Source of the DNA: Bacteroidota bacterium
Lineage (GTDB): Bacteria > Bacteroidota > Ignavibacteria > Ignavibacteriales > Ignavibacteriaceae
Direction: 5' to 3'
DNA length: 6,976 nucleotides
Assembly (NCBI GenBank): GCA_030706105.1
Contig: JAUZPC010000145.1
Location: 1-6,976, forward strand
Made by a program: the position numbers and the translations under genes. Below are positions 1 through 6,850 of this stretch, one piece after another. Position 1 is the stretch's first letter. Each line of letters begins with the position of its first letter. The notes under the pieces are model-generated. The model saw only the letters and a program-made list of their open reading frames with translations. It made no database searches and had not been told where the DNA came from.

Positions 1-78
1 CAGGCGTACGCGCCCGCCTGCCTGGCCGCGCTGAGGCTGAACCAGCGACACGAAGCGGCCTTCGAGGTCCCTGGGTGA
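1..78 (+). CDS. 3' end of a GC-rich gene (partial, unidentified)
   Basis: Frame 1 is open from the window edge to a TGA at 76-78, giving 25 residues that end in HEAAFEVPG. G or C occupies the third position in 22 of 25 codons, as in coding DNA of a high-GC bacterium and quite unlike the rest of the window. The alanine/leucine pattern (PACLAALRLNQRHEAAFEV) could be the last helices of a tetratricopeptide-like repeat, but this is too short to assign. The hairpin 25 bases downstream fits a gene end. The start lies outside the window, and the gene probably belongs to a different genome from the AT-rich part. Confidence 0.4.
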   Translation, partial: QAYAPACLAALRLNQRHEAAFEVPG

Positions 79-102
79 GAAGACCTTAGTGCAACAACGA
101 CT

Positions 103-133
103 GGTGGCAGGCCGAGTCTACAGGCCTGCCACC
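103..133 (+). terminator. GC-rich perfect hairpin after the partial gene
   Basis: GGTGGCAGGCC (103-113) pairs perfectly with GGCCTGCCACC (123-133) around a 9-base loop. It lies 25 bases after the TGA of the partial GC-rich frame, so a transcription terminator is likely. No T-run follows on either strand, so it is not a canonical intrinsic terminator. GC-rich bacteria often carry such T-less hairpins at gene ends. Confidence 0.45.
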
Positions 134-188
134 GAATCGCATGGAGCAGAAGGGCAGCGCCTCCCGAGGAGACGGGCGATCAGAACCT

Positions 189-989
189 CTACTTGCCGAA
201 ACTGAACCCACCGTAACCGAGGCCGAGGTTTATCCAGCTTGGCCAGTATTTTTTATTTTTCTCAGGGAGCATATTATAAATATCTACTGAAAGCCAGAAA
301 GTGGAGCTGTTATAGTCATCAATAAAAGTTCTGGGCCTGTCAATTCTTGGTTTACTTGTCCATTCAGAGGGAAAATATTGCCATTTGGGAGTAAAATTCT
401 GAAGGAAGGGGATATAATGCTGAGCAGCAAAAAAGCCTGCTCCAAAAACGTCAAAATACCAATCAGAGGGTGAGAAGCCCCACTGTCCGCCAAAACCGTC
501 TTCAATTTCAACATATGACTGATAAGCAGCGCCCATAATGGCACCGTAAAAGTCAGCATCGTCAGCAGAAAAACCGCTGGCCAGCAGACCGGAAGAGCTG
601 ACATAACTCATAAAATAACCGCCGAAAGCATGCCCGAATTTATCGACCTGTAAAGCAGAGATCCAATCTTCCTGGAAATGAAAATTTCCTCTCTGTTCTT
701 TCCACCAGGCATTTTTTTGATTGAAATGTAGCGCTACAAGAGTCCCTACATAAAAAGTGCCTACTATTGCAGCCGGAACTGGTCTTATACTTGTCTTTTC
801 ATTTGGGGAACTCCCATCCACTATATATCTTTGGGTGCCGGCATAGGTAAAAGAATTAGTGTGAAGCAGCATCCTGTTTTCAGTTGAATTATTTTTTACG
901 GCAATGCCTGCAATAGTATCAGTTTGGCAATTTACATTTGTACCTGACAGAAAATATATAATAATAAAAATATAGAATATTAACTTCAA
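189..989 (-). CDS. DUF2279 (YfiM-like) exported membrane-associated protein, probably 3'-truncated
   Basis: This 266-residue protein has a hydrophobic N-terminal signal segment (residues 2-15), a second hydrophobic stretch (about 72-88) and the DUF2279 core. Core motifs are DKFGHAFGGYF (116-126), ExEDGFGGQWGFSPSDW (161-177, with E161, E163, D164) and a small-residue-rich segment FDVFGAGFFAAQ (179-190). The family is found as membrane or periplasmic proteins of unknown function, many in Bacteroidota. No ATG is available: the frame opens after a stop at 1020-1022, and TTG at 987-989, with AAGAG seven bases upstream, is the best start. An ATT 21 bases upstream would add KKSAA before the hydrophobic segment. 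The C-terminus stops at LGYGGFSFGK exactly where GC-rich DNA begins. From memory, relatives continue for some tens of residues with further beta strands, so the native 3' end is probably missing. The family call is firm from the motifs; the function is not known. Confidence 0.85.
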   Translation of the reverse strand: MKLIFYIFIIIYFLSGTNVNCQTDTIAGIAVKNNSTENRMLLHTNSFTYAGTQRYIVDGSSPNEKTSIRPVPAAIVGTFYVGTLVALHFNQKNAWWKEQRGNFHFQEDWISALQVDKFGHAFGGYFMSYVSSSGLLASGFSADDADFYGAIMGAAYQSYVEIEDGFGGQWGFSPSDWYFDVFGAGFFAAQHYIPFLQNFTPKWQYFPSEWTSKPRIDRPRTFIDDYNSSTFWLSVDIYNMLPEKNKKYWPSWINLGLGYGGFSFGK

Positions 990-1014
990 TGCTGCACTCT
1001 TTTTAATTGAAAAG

Positions 1015-1022
1015 CAAAATTA
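1015..1022 (-). promoter_or_regulatory. Candidate Bacteroidota-type -7 box (TAATTTTG)
   Basis: The minus strand reads TAATTTTG, an exact match to the Bacteroidota -7 consensus TAnnTTTG. It ends 25 bases before the TTG start of the DUF2279 gene. No TTTG-type -33 box stands at the usual distance; the nearest TTG is only 12 bases upstream. A TATAAT at 1040-1045 (minus strand) is an alternative -10 without a good -35. In DNA this AT-rich, a chance match is quite possible. Confidence 0.3.
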
Positions 1023-1107
1023 CGAAATAATAATCAATTATTATACGGAAATATTAATGAGGGGGATAAAGATATGAAGGGAAATTCCCGCTGGCAGTAT
1101 TACAATT

Positions 1108-1137
1108 AAAAAGGGGAGAGTTAAAAATACTCTCCCC
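1108..1137 (-). terminator. Intrinsic terminator of the lipoprotein operon
   Basis: Read on the minus strand, GGGGAGAGT (1137-1129) pairs with ACTCTCCCC (1121-1113) around a 7-base A/T loop, and TTTTT (1112-1108) follows directly, then AATTG. The stem has nine perfect pairs. It starts 38 bases after the stop codon of the 655-residue lipoprotein gene (1176), so it ends that operon and insulates the DUF2279 gene, which must have its own promoter in 990-1107. Confidence 0.9.
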
Positions 1138-1175
1138 CTTCGGCAATAAAATTATTTGAATAAAAGAAAAATTCT

Positions 1176-3143
1176 TTAGTTCGTTCTGAAAATTAACTTC
1201 TCACTGGATTTATTCTTTATTATTTCCCAGTTCCTTCTTACCAATGGGTAAGATCCCGCGCTAATGTATCTATTGTTTATAGTTAATTCTTCATTTATTG
1301 ATACATTTCTTTGGCTTGAACTGTTATAGACTTTTTTGTAATCAATACCCGCATCAGACAAATTCTCATTTTTAGGCAGACTTTTTAGAACAAATTTATT
1401 CTCAGGCAGTGTAATGGTAAAATGCTTTTTAAATTTAGAAGGGAAACCGAAATCAACAGGAAATTCTCTTTTATCTTTGACAAGCCACTTTGAATTATTT
1501 GCAAGGGAAAACGGATCATAATTAAGTAAAAGTAAATCCTGCTGTTCCTGCAAAAGTCCAGGAACTTTTATATCAAAACTTAATGAAACGGTAGCAACGG
1601 AATCATCAACATAAGTAACTTTACAATTTGAGAATTCAGCATTAAGGTAATCATTTGCAACCAAAGATTTGCAATGTTTAATAATTTCCTCGGTAGTCTT
1701 GTCTTTGAAAAAATATCTGTTCTCTGTGTTAAATTCGCCAATATATTTGATGTTTATGTTAAAAATACCATCTTTGTTGTTGGAAATATCCAAATTGACA
1801 GAATAATCTTTAATGTTATCCAGACATTTACTTTCGGGAATCCTTTCAATGGAACCTGTGCCATCTTCGTGTAAAACTAAAGCATTAACACCCTCGTCCA
1901 TAGATGGTATTTCTCCAAGTGTGCAGAATTCAGCAGTGCCATCAAGCCAGTAGCTTGCACCATCTTTTGTTTTTACTTTTGTTATCATATGGTTGAATGA
2001 CCAGCAAGGAAACCTGGGAGAAAGTACACCCATGTTCGATGTCTTAACTAAGACAGGGTCTGCTTTGATATCAAGGCTTTTTAACAGGCATAGCAACAAA
2101 AGTGATTTGTCCTTACAGTCGCCATAACTATTATCCATAATTGATTCAGGAGAATGAGGCACTAACCCTGAGTTATTAATATCGATGGCAATATATCTGA
2201 TTTTCTGTACATACTTGTAAAGGGCTTCAATTTTTTGAACTTCAGACGAACAATTTTGGGTTAGTTCTGCTGCTTTTTGTCTTATCTTAGAAGAGATAGA
2301 AATCTTTGGTTCAAATAGTTTTTTGTAATACCATTCAGAAACGTCACTCCATGTTTTGAAATAGTGCGGAGCAAATTTTACATATTCTAAATAATTTCTT
2401 GGGGAGGGCATCTCCGGCTCTTCTTCAAAGGCCGGAATATCTTTCATCACCCATTCAAAAGCGATTGACTCATTTGTACCTTTAAACGAAGTTGGTTCAA
2501 CTTTTTCACAATTGAAGAAGTTGTAATTCCAATCCCATCCCAAACCGCCATGAACCTTAGGCGTAATAACAGCTACAGGGACAGTCAGTTTATACTTATT
2601 TATCAATTTGGGTATAACATCCTGAATATTCCATTGGTCCGTAAGGAAAGCTCTTTCTCTGGTAATAGAATAAGCATATTCAATTATACTATTTTTTTTC
2701 AAAGCCGGAAAAGTGAATTTTATTAACTTACCTTCGGAGTATAATTCATATTGGGCACCGGCACCAGTTACAGTATAGTAATCATCTTTCCCCAGAACAA
2801 CCTCGGTGCCGTCAGGTTGGAGTGTCCTTGCTTTCAATCCACTAATTATTTCACCGGAGTTTACGTATATTTCCTCTATACTGTTGCTTTCAATATTTTT
2901 AAACAACTTTTTTACAACATGAACAGTCTCGGTTGTTTCGAAGTCATAGTTAGTGTTTATTTCTGTTTTAACCTCATGAGTTTCCCACAGTATAACGGCA
3001 TCTGCTTCCGGAAAGTTCTCTTGTCCGGGAATAGTAGAAACGCCAAGTTCCTTTTTAATTTGTTCTTCGCTCATAAAGGAAGTAGAGGAACATCCCGCTA
3101 TAAGTAAGGCAAACAATAATAATGATAATAACCTTTTTAACAT
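1176..3143 (-). CDS. DUF3857/transglutaminase-like lipoprotein (downstream paralogue)
   Basis: This 655-residue exported lipoprotein has a type II signal peptide with lipobox I-A-G-C, the modified cysteine being residue 18. A DUF3857-type beta-rich region follows (about 45-240, including VHVVKKLFKNIE at 75-85 and GWDWNY at 202-207). The transglutaminase-like papain-fold domain (about 285-405) has an apparently complete triad: C343 in YGDCKDKS, H385 in FNHM and D401 in WLDGT. The remainder (about 440-655) is beta-rich and may correspond to the DUF3858-type C-terminal domain. Such proteins are common in Bacteroidota, but substrates are mostly unknown; protein cleavage, crosslinking or amide hydrolysis are all possible for the fold. 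The start is supported by GGAG (3149-3152) five bases before ATG. It lies 34 bases downstream of its paralogue with no terminator between, so the two are almost certainly co-transcribed, and the hairpin at 1108-1137 ends the unit. Confidence 0.92.
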   Translation of the reverse strand: MLKRLLSLLLFALLIAGCSSTSFMSEEQIKKELGVSTIPGQENFPEADAVILWETHEVKTEINTNYDFETTETVHVVKKLFKNIESNSIEEIYVNSGEIISGLKARTLQPDGTEVVLGKDDYYTVTGAGAQYELYSEGKLIKFTFPALKKNSIIEYAYSITRERAFLTDQWNIQDVIPKLINKYKLTVPVAVITPKVHGGLGWDWNYNFFNCEKVEPTSFKGTNESIAFEWVMKDIPAFEEEPEMPSPRNYLEYVKFAPHYFKTWSDVSEWYYKKLFEPKISISSKIRQKAAELTQNCSSEVQKIEALYKYVQKIRYIAIDINNSGLVPHSPESIMDNSYGDCKDKSLLLLCLLKSLDIKADPVLVKTSNMGVLSPRFPCWSFNHMITKVKTKDGASYWLDGTAEFCTLGEIPSMDEGVNALVLHEDGTGSIERIPESKCLDNIKDYSVNLDISNNKDGIFNINIKYIGEFNTENRYFFKDKTTEEIIKHCKSLVANDYLNAEFSNCKVTYVDDSVATVSLSFDIKVPGLLQEQQDLLLLNYDPFSLANNSKWLVKDKREFPVDFGFPSKFKKHFTITLPENKFVLKSLPKNENLSDAGIDYKKVYNSSSQRNVSINEELTINNRYISAGSYPLVRRNWEIIKNKSSEKLIFRTN

Positions 3144-3177
3144 AAATTCTCCGAACTATAAATAATTCAATAAATTG

Positions 3178-5157
3178 CTAATTAGCTTTAATAATAAGTT
3201 TCTCTGCTGACTTTTTCTTAATTGTTTCAATATTACTCCTGATTTCGGGATAGCTTTTAGTGTCTATCATTTTATTAGCAAATCTGGCTTCTTCGGTAAT
3301 AACTAATTTATTGGCTTCAGTATTAAGATATCTCTTTTTATAAACAAATCCCTGCGAGTAAAGGTCTTTATCTTTTGGGATAGTAAGGTTTTTCATTATG
3401 TCGGATGGCAGGGTAACTTCGAAATATTTTCTCGTTTGATAAGGGAAATCAAGTTGAACCGGATATGTCCTCTTTTCCTTTACAAGCCACTTAGTATCTG
3501 CAAATAATTTGAATGGGTCATAGTCAAGCATTAATAAATCCTGCTGATTTTTAACAATACCGGGAACTTTAAGATTAAAACTTAGAACAAATGATGGGAT
3601 TGAGTCATCAAGAGCAGTAGTTTTACAGTTGCTGATTTCCGCATTCAAGAAATTGTCAGCTACTAATTTTTTGCAATGTTCCTCTATCTCTTTATTGGTT
3701 TTGTCTTTAAAGTAGCTTCTTTCACTTGAATTGTATTTACCCTTATACTTGATGTTAATGGAATAGATACCATCATGGTTATCGTTTACTGCTAAATTTA
3801 CATTAAATTCTCTGGAGTTATCTTTTGCCATACTCTGAGGCAAATCATTAAAATTGCTGGTCCCGTTTTCATTTACAGTTAGGGCGGTAACCCCTTCAAC
3901 ATTATATGGTAAGTCTCCTGCTTTAGCATAAGGATCGGAGGCATCCAACCAATAGATTTTCTTATCCTTGTCTTCAACCTTAACAATCATATGGTTGAAA
4001 TACCATGCGGGGAAGTCAGTGTTAAGCTCGCTTATATCATTAGTACGAACCAAAACAGGTTTTGCATTAAACTTTGCTTCTTTTAAGAGAGTAATAAGCA
4101 ACATGGATTTATCTTTACAGTCAGCATAGTCGTTCTTTAAAATTTTTTCCGGAGTATGAGGGGTAATACCGGATTGCATCATGCTGACATCAATGTATTT
4201 CATTTTTTTTACAAAGTTAAAAATGCTATCAATTTTTTGTTTGTCGTTTTGGCAATGGCTTGTCAGTGATTTTGATAAAACCTCAATAGTAGAAGATGAT
4301 TTCATTTTTGGTTCAAATATTTTCTTGTAATACCAATCGGAAAGCTCATTCCAGGTTTTAAAATCATTTGGGGCAAATTTTACTTGTCTTAAATAATTAT
4401 TTATAGGGGGCATTTCAGGTTCAACATCAATGCCCGGAATCTCCTTTTGAGTCCAGATGTATGTTAACATTTCACCGGTAATAGTACCCTCAGAATTAGC
4501 ATTCTTAACAACATCGGGAGTCACTCTTTCACAATTGGCAAAGTAATAATTCCAATCCCAGCCAGCACCGCCCTGGCTTTCTTTTAACAATAATATTTTT
4601 GGGAGTGTCAAGCTGTAAACATTTAATAACTTTGGGTTTTTACTTTGAATAGTCCAACTGTCATATAAAAACGGGCTGTCTTTTACAATAGTATAGTTGT
4701 ATTCAATAATGCAGTTCTTTTCAAGAGCGGGAAAAGTAAATTTTGTATTTTTAAGTACGTCATAAGTTCCAATATCTCCGGTACTAGTATAAAAATCCTT
4801 CTCGTCAAGCACTTTAATTGTTCCATCAGGTAAAATTGTTCTTGCATTAATATCTTTAATCTTTTCACCGGCACTTAGATATATATTTACAATGCTATTA
4901 TCCTCAATATTCTTAAATAATTTTTTTACTACATGAACATTTTCAGTGGACTCAAAACCTGAACTGTTAATTTTAAGCATATTGTTATGATACTCACAAA
5001 GAGTTACGGCATCAGCCTCCGGGTAATTCTCCTGTTCGGGATATGAAGTTATCCCAATCATATTTTTAACTTCATTGGGGCTAAAAAAAACTCCTGATCC
5101 ACATCCGGCTAAAATTAGTGTACAGAAAATCAATATAAACAGATATCTAAAAGGCAT
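3178..5157 (-). CDS. DUF3857/transglutaminase-like lipoprotein (upstream paralogue)
   Basis: This 659-residue lipoprotein is the first gene of the operon and matches its neighbour along the whole length. The signal peptide ends in L-A-G-C with the lipid-modified cysteine at 19. The DUF3857 region (about 45-245) shares VHVVKKLFKNIE (74-85) and GWDWNYYFANCE (199-210). The transglutaminase-like domain (about 290-410) has C347 in YADCKDKS, H389 in FNHM and D405 in WLDAS, so the triad is intact. The beta-rich C-terminal region (about 440-659) ends in an EKLI segment also seen in the paralogue. By eye about half of the positions agree in the aligned N-terminal part, which suggests an old tandem duplication. 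The strong GGAGGA four bases before ATG fixes the start. Transcription must begin in the divergent region 5158-5331. The lipoprotein is probably held in the outer membrane, facing the periplasm or the surface; the substrate cannot be read from the sequence. Confidence 0.92.
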   Translation of the reverse strand: MPFRYLFILIFCTLILAGCGSGVFFSPNEVKNMIGITSYPEQENYPEADAVTLCEYHNNMLKINSSGFESTENVHVVKKLFKNIEDNSIVNIYLSAGEKIKDINARTILPDGTIKVLDEKDFYTSTGDIGTYDVLKNTKFTFPALEKNCIIEYNYTIVKDSPFLYDSWTIQSKNPKLLNVYSLTLPKILLLKESQGGAGWDWNYYFANCERVTPDVVKNANSEGTITGEMLTYIWTQKEIPGIDVEPEMPPINNYLRQVKFAPNDFKTWNELSDWYYKKIFEPKMKSSSTIEVLSKSLTSHCQNDKQKIDSIFNFVKKMKYIDVSMMQSGITPHTPEKILKNDYADCKDKSMLLITLLKEAKFNAKPVLVRTNDISELNTDFPAWYFNHMIVKVEDKDKKIYWLDASDPYAKAGDLPYNVEGVTALTVNENGTSNFNDLPQSMAKDNSREFNVNLAVNDNHDGIYSINIKYKGKYNSSERSYFKDKTNKEIEEHCKKLVADNFLNAEISNCKTTALDDSIPSFVLSFNLKVPGIVKNQQDLLMLDYDPFKLFADTKWLVKEKRTYPVQLDFPYQTRKYFEVTLPSDIMKNLTIPKDKDLYSQGFVYKKRYLNTEANKLVITEEARFANKMIDTKSYPEIRSNIETIKKKSAEKLIIKAN

Positions 5158-5160
5158 AAT

Positions 5161-5166
5161 TCCTCC
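5161..5166 (-). promoter_or_regulatory. Strong Shine-Dalgarno of the operon's first gene
   Basis: The minus strand reads TTTTGGAGGAATTATG, with GGAGG four bases before the start codon. This nearly ideal site contrasts with the divergent gene at 5332, which has only A/T-rich sequence before its ATG. Good Shine-Dalgarno sites are less usual in typical Bacteroidia than in Ignavibacteria-like lineages. A TAATTTTG overlaps the site but is too close to the start codon to be a useful promoter box. Confidence 0.8.
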
Positions 5167-5269
5167 AAAATTATTTTACAACTTAAAATTTACTATTAGT
5201 GGGAAATATTTTATAATTTAAACTAAATAAAATAGCAGATACTATCAAGAGTTTAGTCTTAAATTATTA

Positions 5270-5299
5270 TTGCTTTTACACAAAATATTATTATTTTAG
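5270..5299 (+). promoter_or_regulatory. Candidate promoter of the 473-residue protein gene
   Basis: TTG (5270-5272), a 19-base spacer and TATTTTAG (5292-5299) resemble the spacing of Bacteroidota -33/-7 elements. The -7 match is imperfect (TTAG in place of TTTG). Transcription would begin near 5305 and leave a leader of roughly 27 bases without a Shine-Dalgarno sequence. The region is so AT-rich that this remains only a candidate. Confidence 0.25.
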
Positions 5300-5318
5300 T
5301 TCAACAATTTTAACTAAA
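5295..5318. promoter_or_regulatory. Inverted repeat TTTAGTT/AACTAAA, possible operator
   Basis: TTTAGTT (5295-5301) and AACTAAA (5312-5318) form a perfect 7-bp inverted repeat with a 10-base spacer, ending 13 bases before the ATG at 5332. Further copies of the core are ACTAAA at 5222-5227 and TTTAGT at 5252-5257, again in opposite orientations. This gives four copies in the 174-bp divergent region, where base composition alone predicts well under one. The inverted pair overlaps the candidate -7 box, as an operator would. No regulator gene is in the window. Confidence 0.35.
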
Positions 5319-5331
5319 TATTAAACAAAAT

Positions 5332-6753
5332 ATGAAAAAAATAATGTACTTTTTGCTGTTACTCACAATAAATAGTGCGTTCCCGCAAAATACCTCCGCC
5401 CTCTTCAATAAATATATACCTAAAAACGTGTTTCTGGATAAAGGGAATGGCGGTAGTGTTGCTGATAATATAGCAGTATACGCTAAATTGAATCCAGATC
5501 TAATATATTATTATCTTGTTTATGTTGATAAGAGTATGATTCAAAAAAATACTGATCCTCAAAGTAATTATATGAATTTTCTAAGAGAAAAAGTTAACGA
5601 GGCCTCAATTAAGAAAAACAACTGGCTTATAAGTCAGATAAATAAAAATTTATATAAACCAGATGTCCAGATTATTAAGAGTAGAATAACAGATGTAGAT
5701 GAAAGTTTACTTGAAATATCTAAGTTAAAAGTGAGTGGGGCAGTTTCATCACCTTCTGTTGATACTAATAAGATGTACTATTATAATTACATATATTACA
5801 AGCAGGACAATTCTGAGGAATATAATGAAAAGGTTAATTATTATGAATTAGCACAAAAGTACGCTGCTATCAAAAAAGATATGATTGTTGAAAAAATTAG
5901 TAAAATTAAATATCTAAATGAACTGGAATATAAGGCTGCACTAAATGAGATATTTGGATATTGGTATTTAATTGGTAAAGATACAGAGAACAATTATGGA
6001 ATATCTACCGGTGGAGAAAGCTTTAAATTACTAATTGAAAGTCTGCCAAATAAGTATTCACTTAGGCCGCAATTATATGCTTCAGTGAGCTATTCACCAT
6101 TTAGACCAGTTAATATAACAAATGATTTGAACAAATTTAGTGACCAGCTAAATGTTGAACACTCTTATCTTTATGAATTTACTACCCCGATAGGAATAAA
6201 AGCAAAATCAGCAATTATTTTAGGGCTTGGTATAAATTATCCGGTGATGTCAGAGATGAAAGATTTCTGCTATATAAAAATTAGGATAAATTATTTGTTA
6301 ATAAAGAATGAGATATCTCAGCCTAAAGCGAATTCTGAAATCAGATATGAATCGTCATTTTATACTCCATTGCCTAAACGTTATATCTCTACGTATGACA
6401 TCAAAGAGGTCCAAAATTTAAAAAATAATGTATTAACAATGGAACTAATGACCCCATATTATTTAGCCAAAAGTAATCTATTCCTGGAAATTGGTGTGCT
6501 GCTAAAATATTCCATGTTAAGTTATGATTATTCTATGAATCGCTCAGTATCTATTTGGGATTATAGCCGAGATATCTTGATGTCGAAGGACAATATATTG
6601 ATAAGCCAGAAGCATAACAATGTTAGTGTCAATCCGGTAATTAATATAAATTGGAGTCCGTTTAAATTTGTAAGCATTTTTATGAGAAATGTGCTGTTCC
6701 AGAAAGTAGCAGTATCACCATCGTTTGGTCTTGAAGGAAATTATGGCATATAG
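5332..6753 (+). CDS. Exported protein of unknown family, possible outer-membrane beta-barrel
   Basis: I do not recognise this 473-residue protein. The N-terminus (MKKIMYFLLLLTINSAFPQ) is a clear signal peptide without a lipobox, cleaved near residue 17-19. Residues about 40-215 are polar, rich in lysine, tyrosine and asparagine, and look largely helical (for example 170-210), with a tyrosine cluster at 149-156. From about 247 the pattern changes to alternating hydrophobic strands with polar turns (LYASVSYSPF at 248-257, AIILGLGINYP at 294-304, LFLEIGVLLKYSML at 383-396, VNPVININWSPF at 433-444) and a final SFGLEGNYGI, which suggests a small outer-membrane barrel. ATG at 5332 is chosen because the signal peptide begins there; no Shine-Dalgarno site precedes it. 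Sampled lines are about 25-37% G+C, among the lowest in the window. The gene is divergent from the lipoprotein operon and shares its control region. It could also be a secreted protein without a barrel. Confidence 0.8.
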   Translation: MKKIMYFLLLLTINSAFPQNTSALFNKYIPKNVFLDKGNGGSVADNIAVYAKLNPDLIYYYLVYVDKSMIQKNTDPQSNYMNFLREKVNEASIKKNNWLISQINKNLYKPDVQIIKSRITDVDESLLEISKLKVSGAVSSPSVDTNKMYYYNYIYYKQDNSEEYNEKVNYYELAQKYAAIKKDMIVEKISKIKYLNELEYKAALNEIFGYWYLIGKDTENNYGISTGGESFKLLIESLPNKYSLRPQLYASVSYSPFRPVNITNDLNKFSDQLNVEHSYLYEFTTPIGIKAKSAIILGLGINYPVMSEMKDFCYIKIRINYLLIKNEISQPKANSEIRYESSFYTPLPKRYISTYDIKEVQNLKNNVLTMELMTPYYLAKSNLFLEIGVLLKYSMLSYDYSMNRSVSIWDYSRDILMSKDNILISQKHNNVSVNPVININWSPFKFVSIFMRNVLFQKVAVSPSFGLEGNYGI

Positions 6754-6783
6754 CTTATGTTAAATTACTTATAACAAAATTAT

Positions 6784-6820
6784 AAAAAGCACGTCCCCTC
6801 GCATATTAGAGGGGACGTGC
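6784..6820 (-). terminator. Intrinsic terminator pointing leftward
   Basis: GCACGTCCCCTC (6789-6800) and GAGGGGACGTGC (6809-6820) form a perfect 12-bp stem with an 8-base loop. On the minus strand the stem is followed by TTTTTATAATTTT (6788 downward), a good termination tract. On the plus strand the bases after the stem (GTAAGTAAAT) hold no T-run. It therefore mainly ends the minus-strand gene entering from the right edge, though the strong stem could also slow transcripts of the convergent gene ending at 6753. Confidence 0.85.
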
Positions 6821-6850
6821 GTAAGTAAATATATTAACCTGCGATCTTAA

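Larger units (their letters stand above)
1..188. other. GC-rich end segment, probable foreign or chimeric DNA
   Basis: By hand count 124 of 188 bases are G or C (about 66%), whereas sampled lines from the operon and the plus-strand gene lie near 25-38%. The change falls at about position 190, at the stop codon of the DUF2279 gene. The segment has its own logic: a GC3-rich reading frame ending at 78, then a GC-rich hairpin. This fits a scrap of a high-GC genome joined to an AT-rich one, either by misassembly or library chimerism or by a real insertion or recombination boundary. The window cannot separate these, but a position at the very end of the sequence favours an assembly artefact. Confidence 0.6.

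Noticed and set aside
178..181. GATC at the composition junction, suggesting ligation at a restriction site
   Set aside because: A 4-bp site is too common to support a ligation origin without read data.
141..290. Plus-strand reading frame of 49 codons starting at ATG 141 and crossing the composition junction
   Set aside because: Its first part lies in the GC-rich segment and its second part is antisense to the DUF2279 gene, so it exists only because of the join.
284..604. 106-residue minus-strand frame inside the DUF2279 gene
   Set aside because: It overlaps the DUF2279 coding frame, which has family motifs; the alternative product shows no motif or start signal.
1674..1874. 66-residue plus-strand frame
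   Set aside because: It is antisense to the C-terminal region of the 655-residue lipoprotein, with no sign of an independent gene.
2751..3107. 118-residue plus-strand frame
   Set aside because: It is antisense to the conserved N-terminal region of the 655-residue lipoprotein; its hydrophobic, Phe/Tyr-rich look is what AT-rich antisense DNA yields.
4683..4874. 63-residue minus-strand frame
   Set aside because: It is an out-of-frame shadow of the DUF3857 region of the 659-residue lipoprotein.
6754..6850. Possible insertion-sequence end or small RNA around the strong hairpin
   Set aside because: There are no flanking direct repeats or transposase fragments, and a leftward intrinsic terminator explains the hairpin fully.
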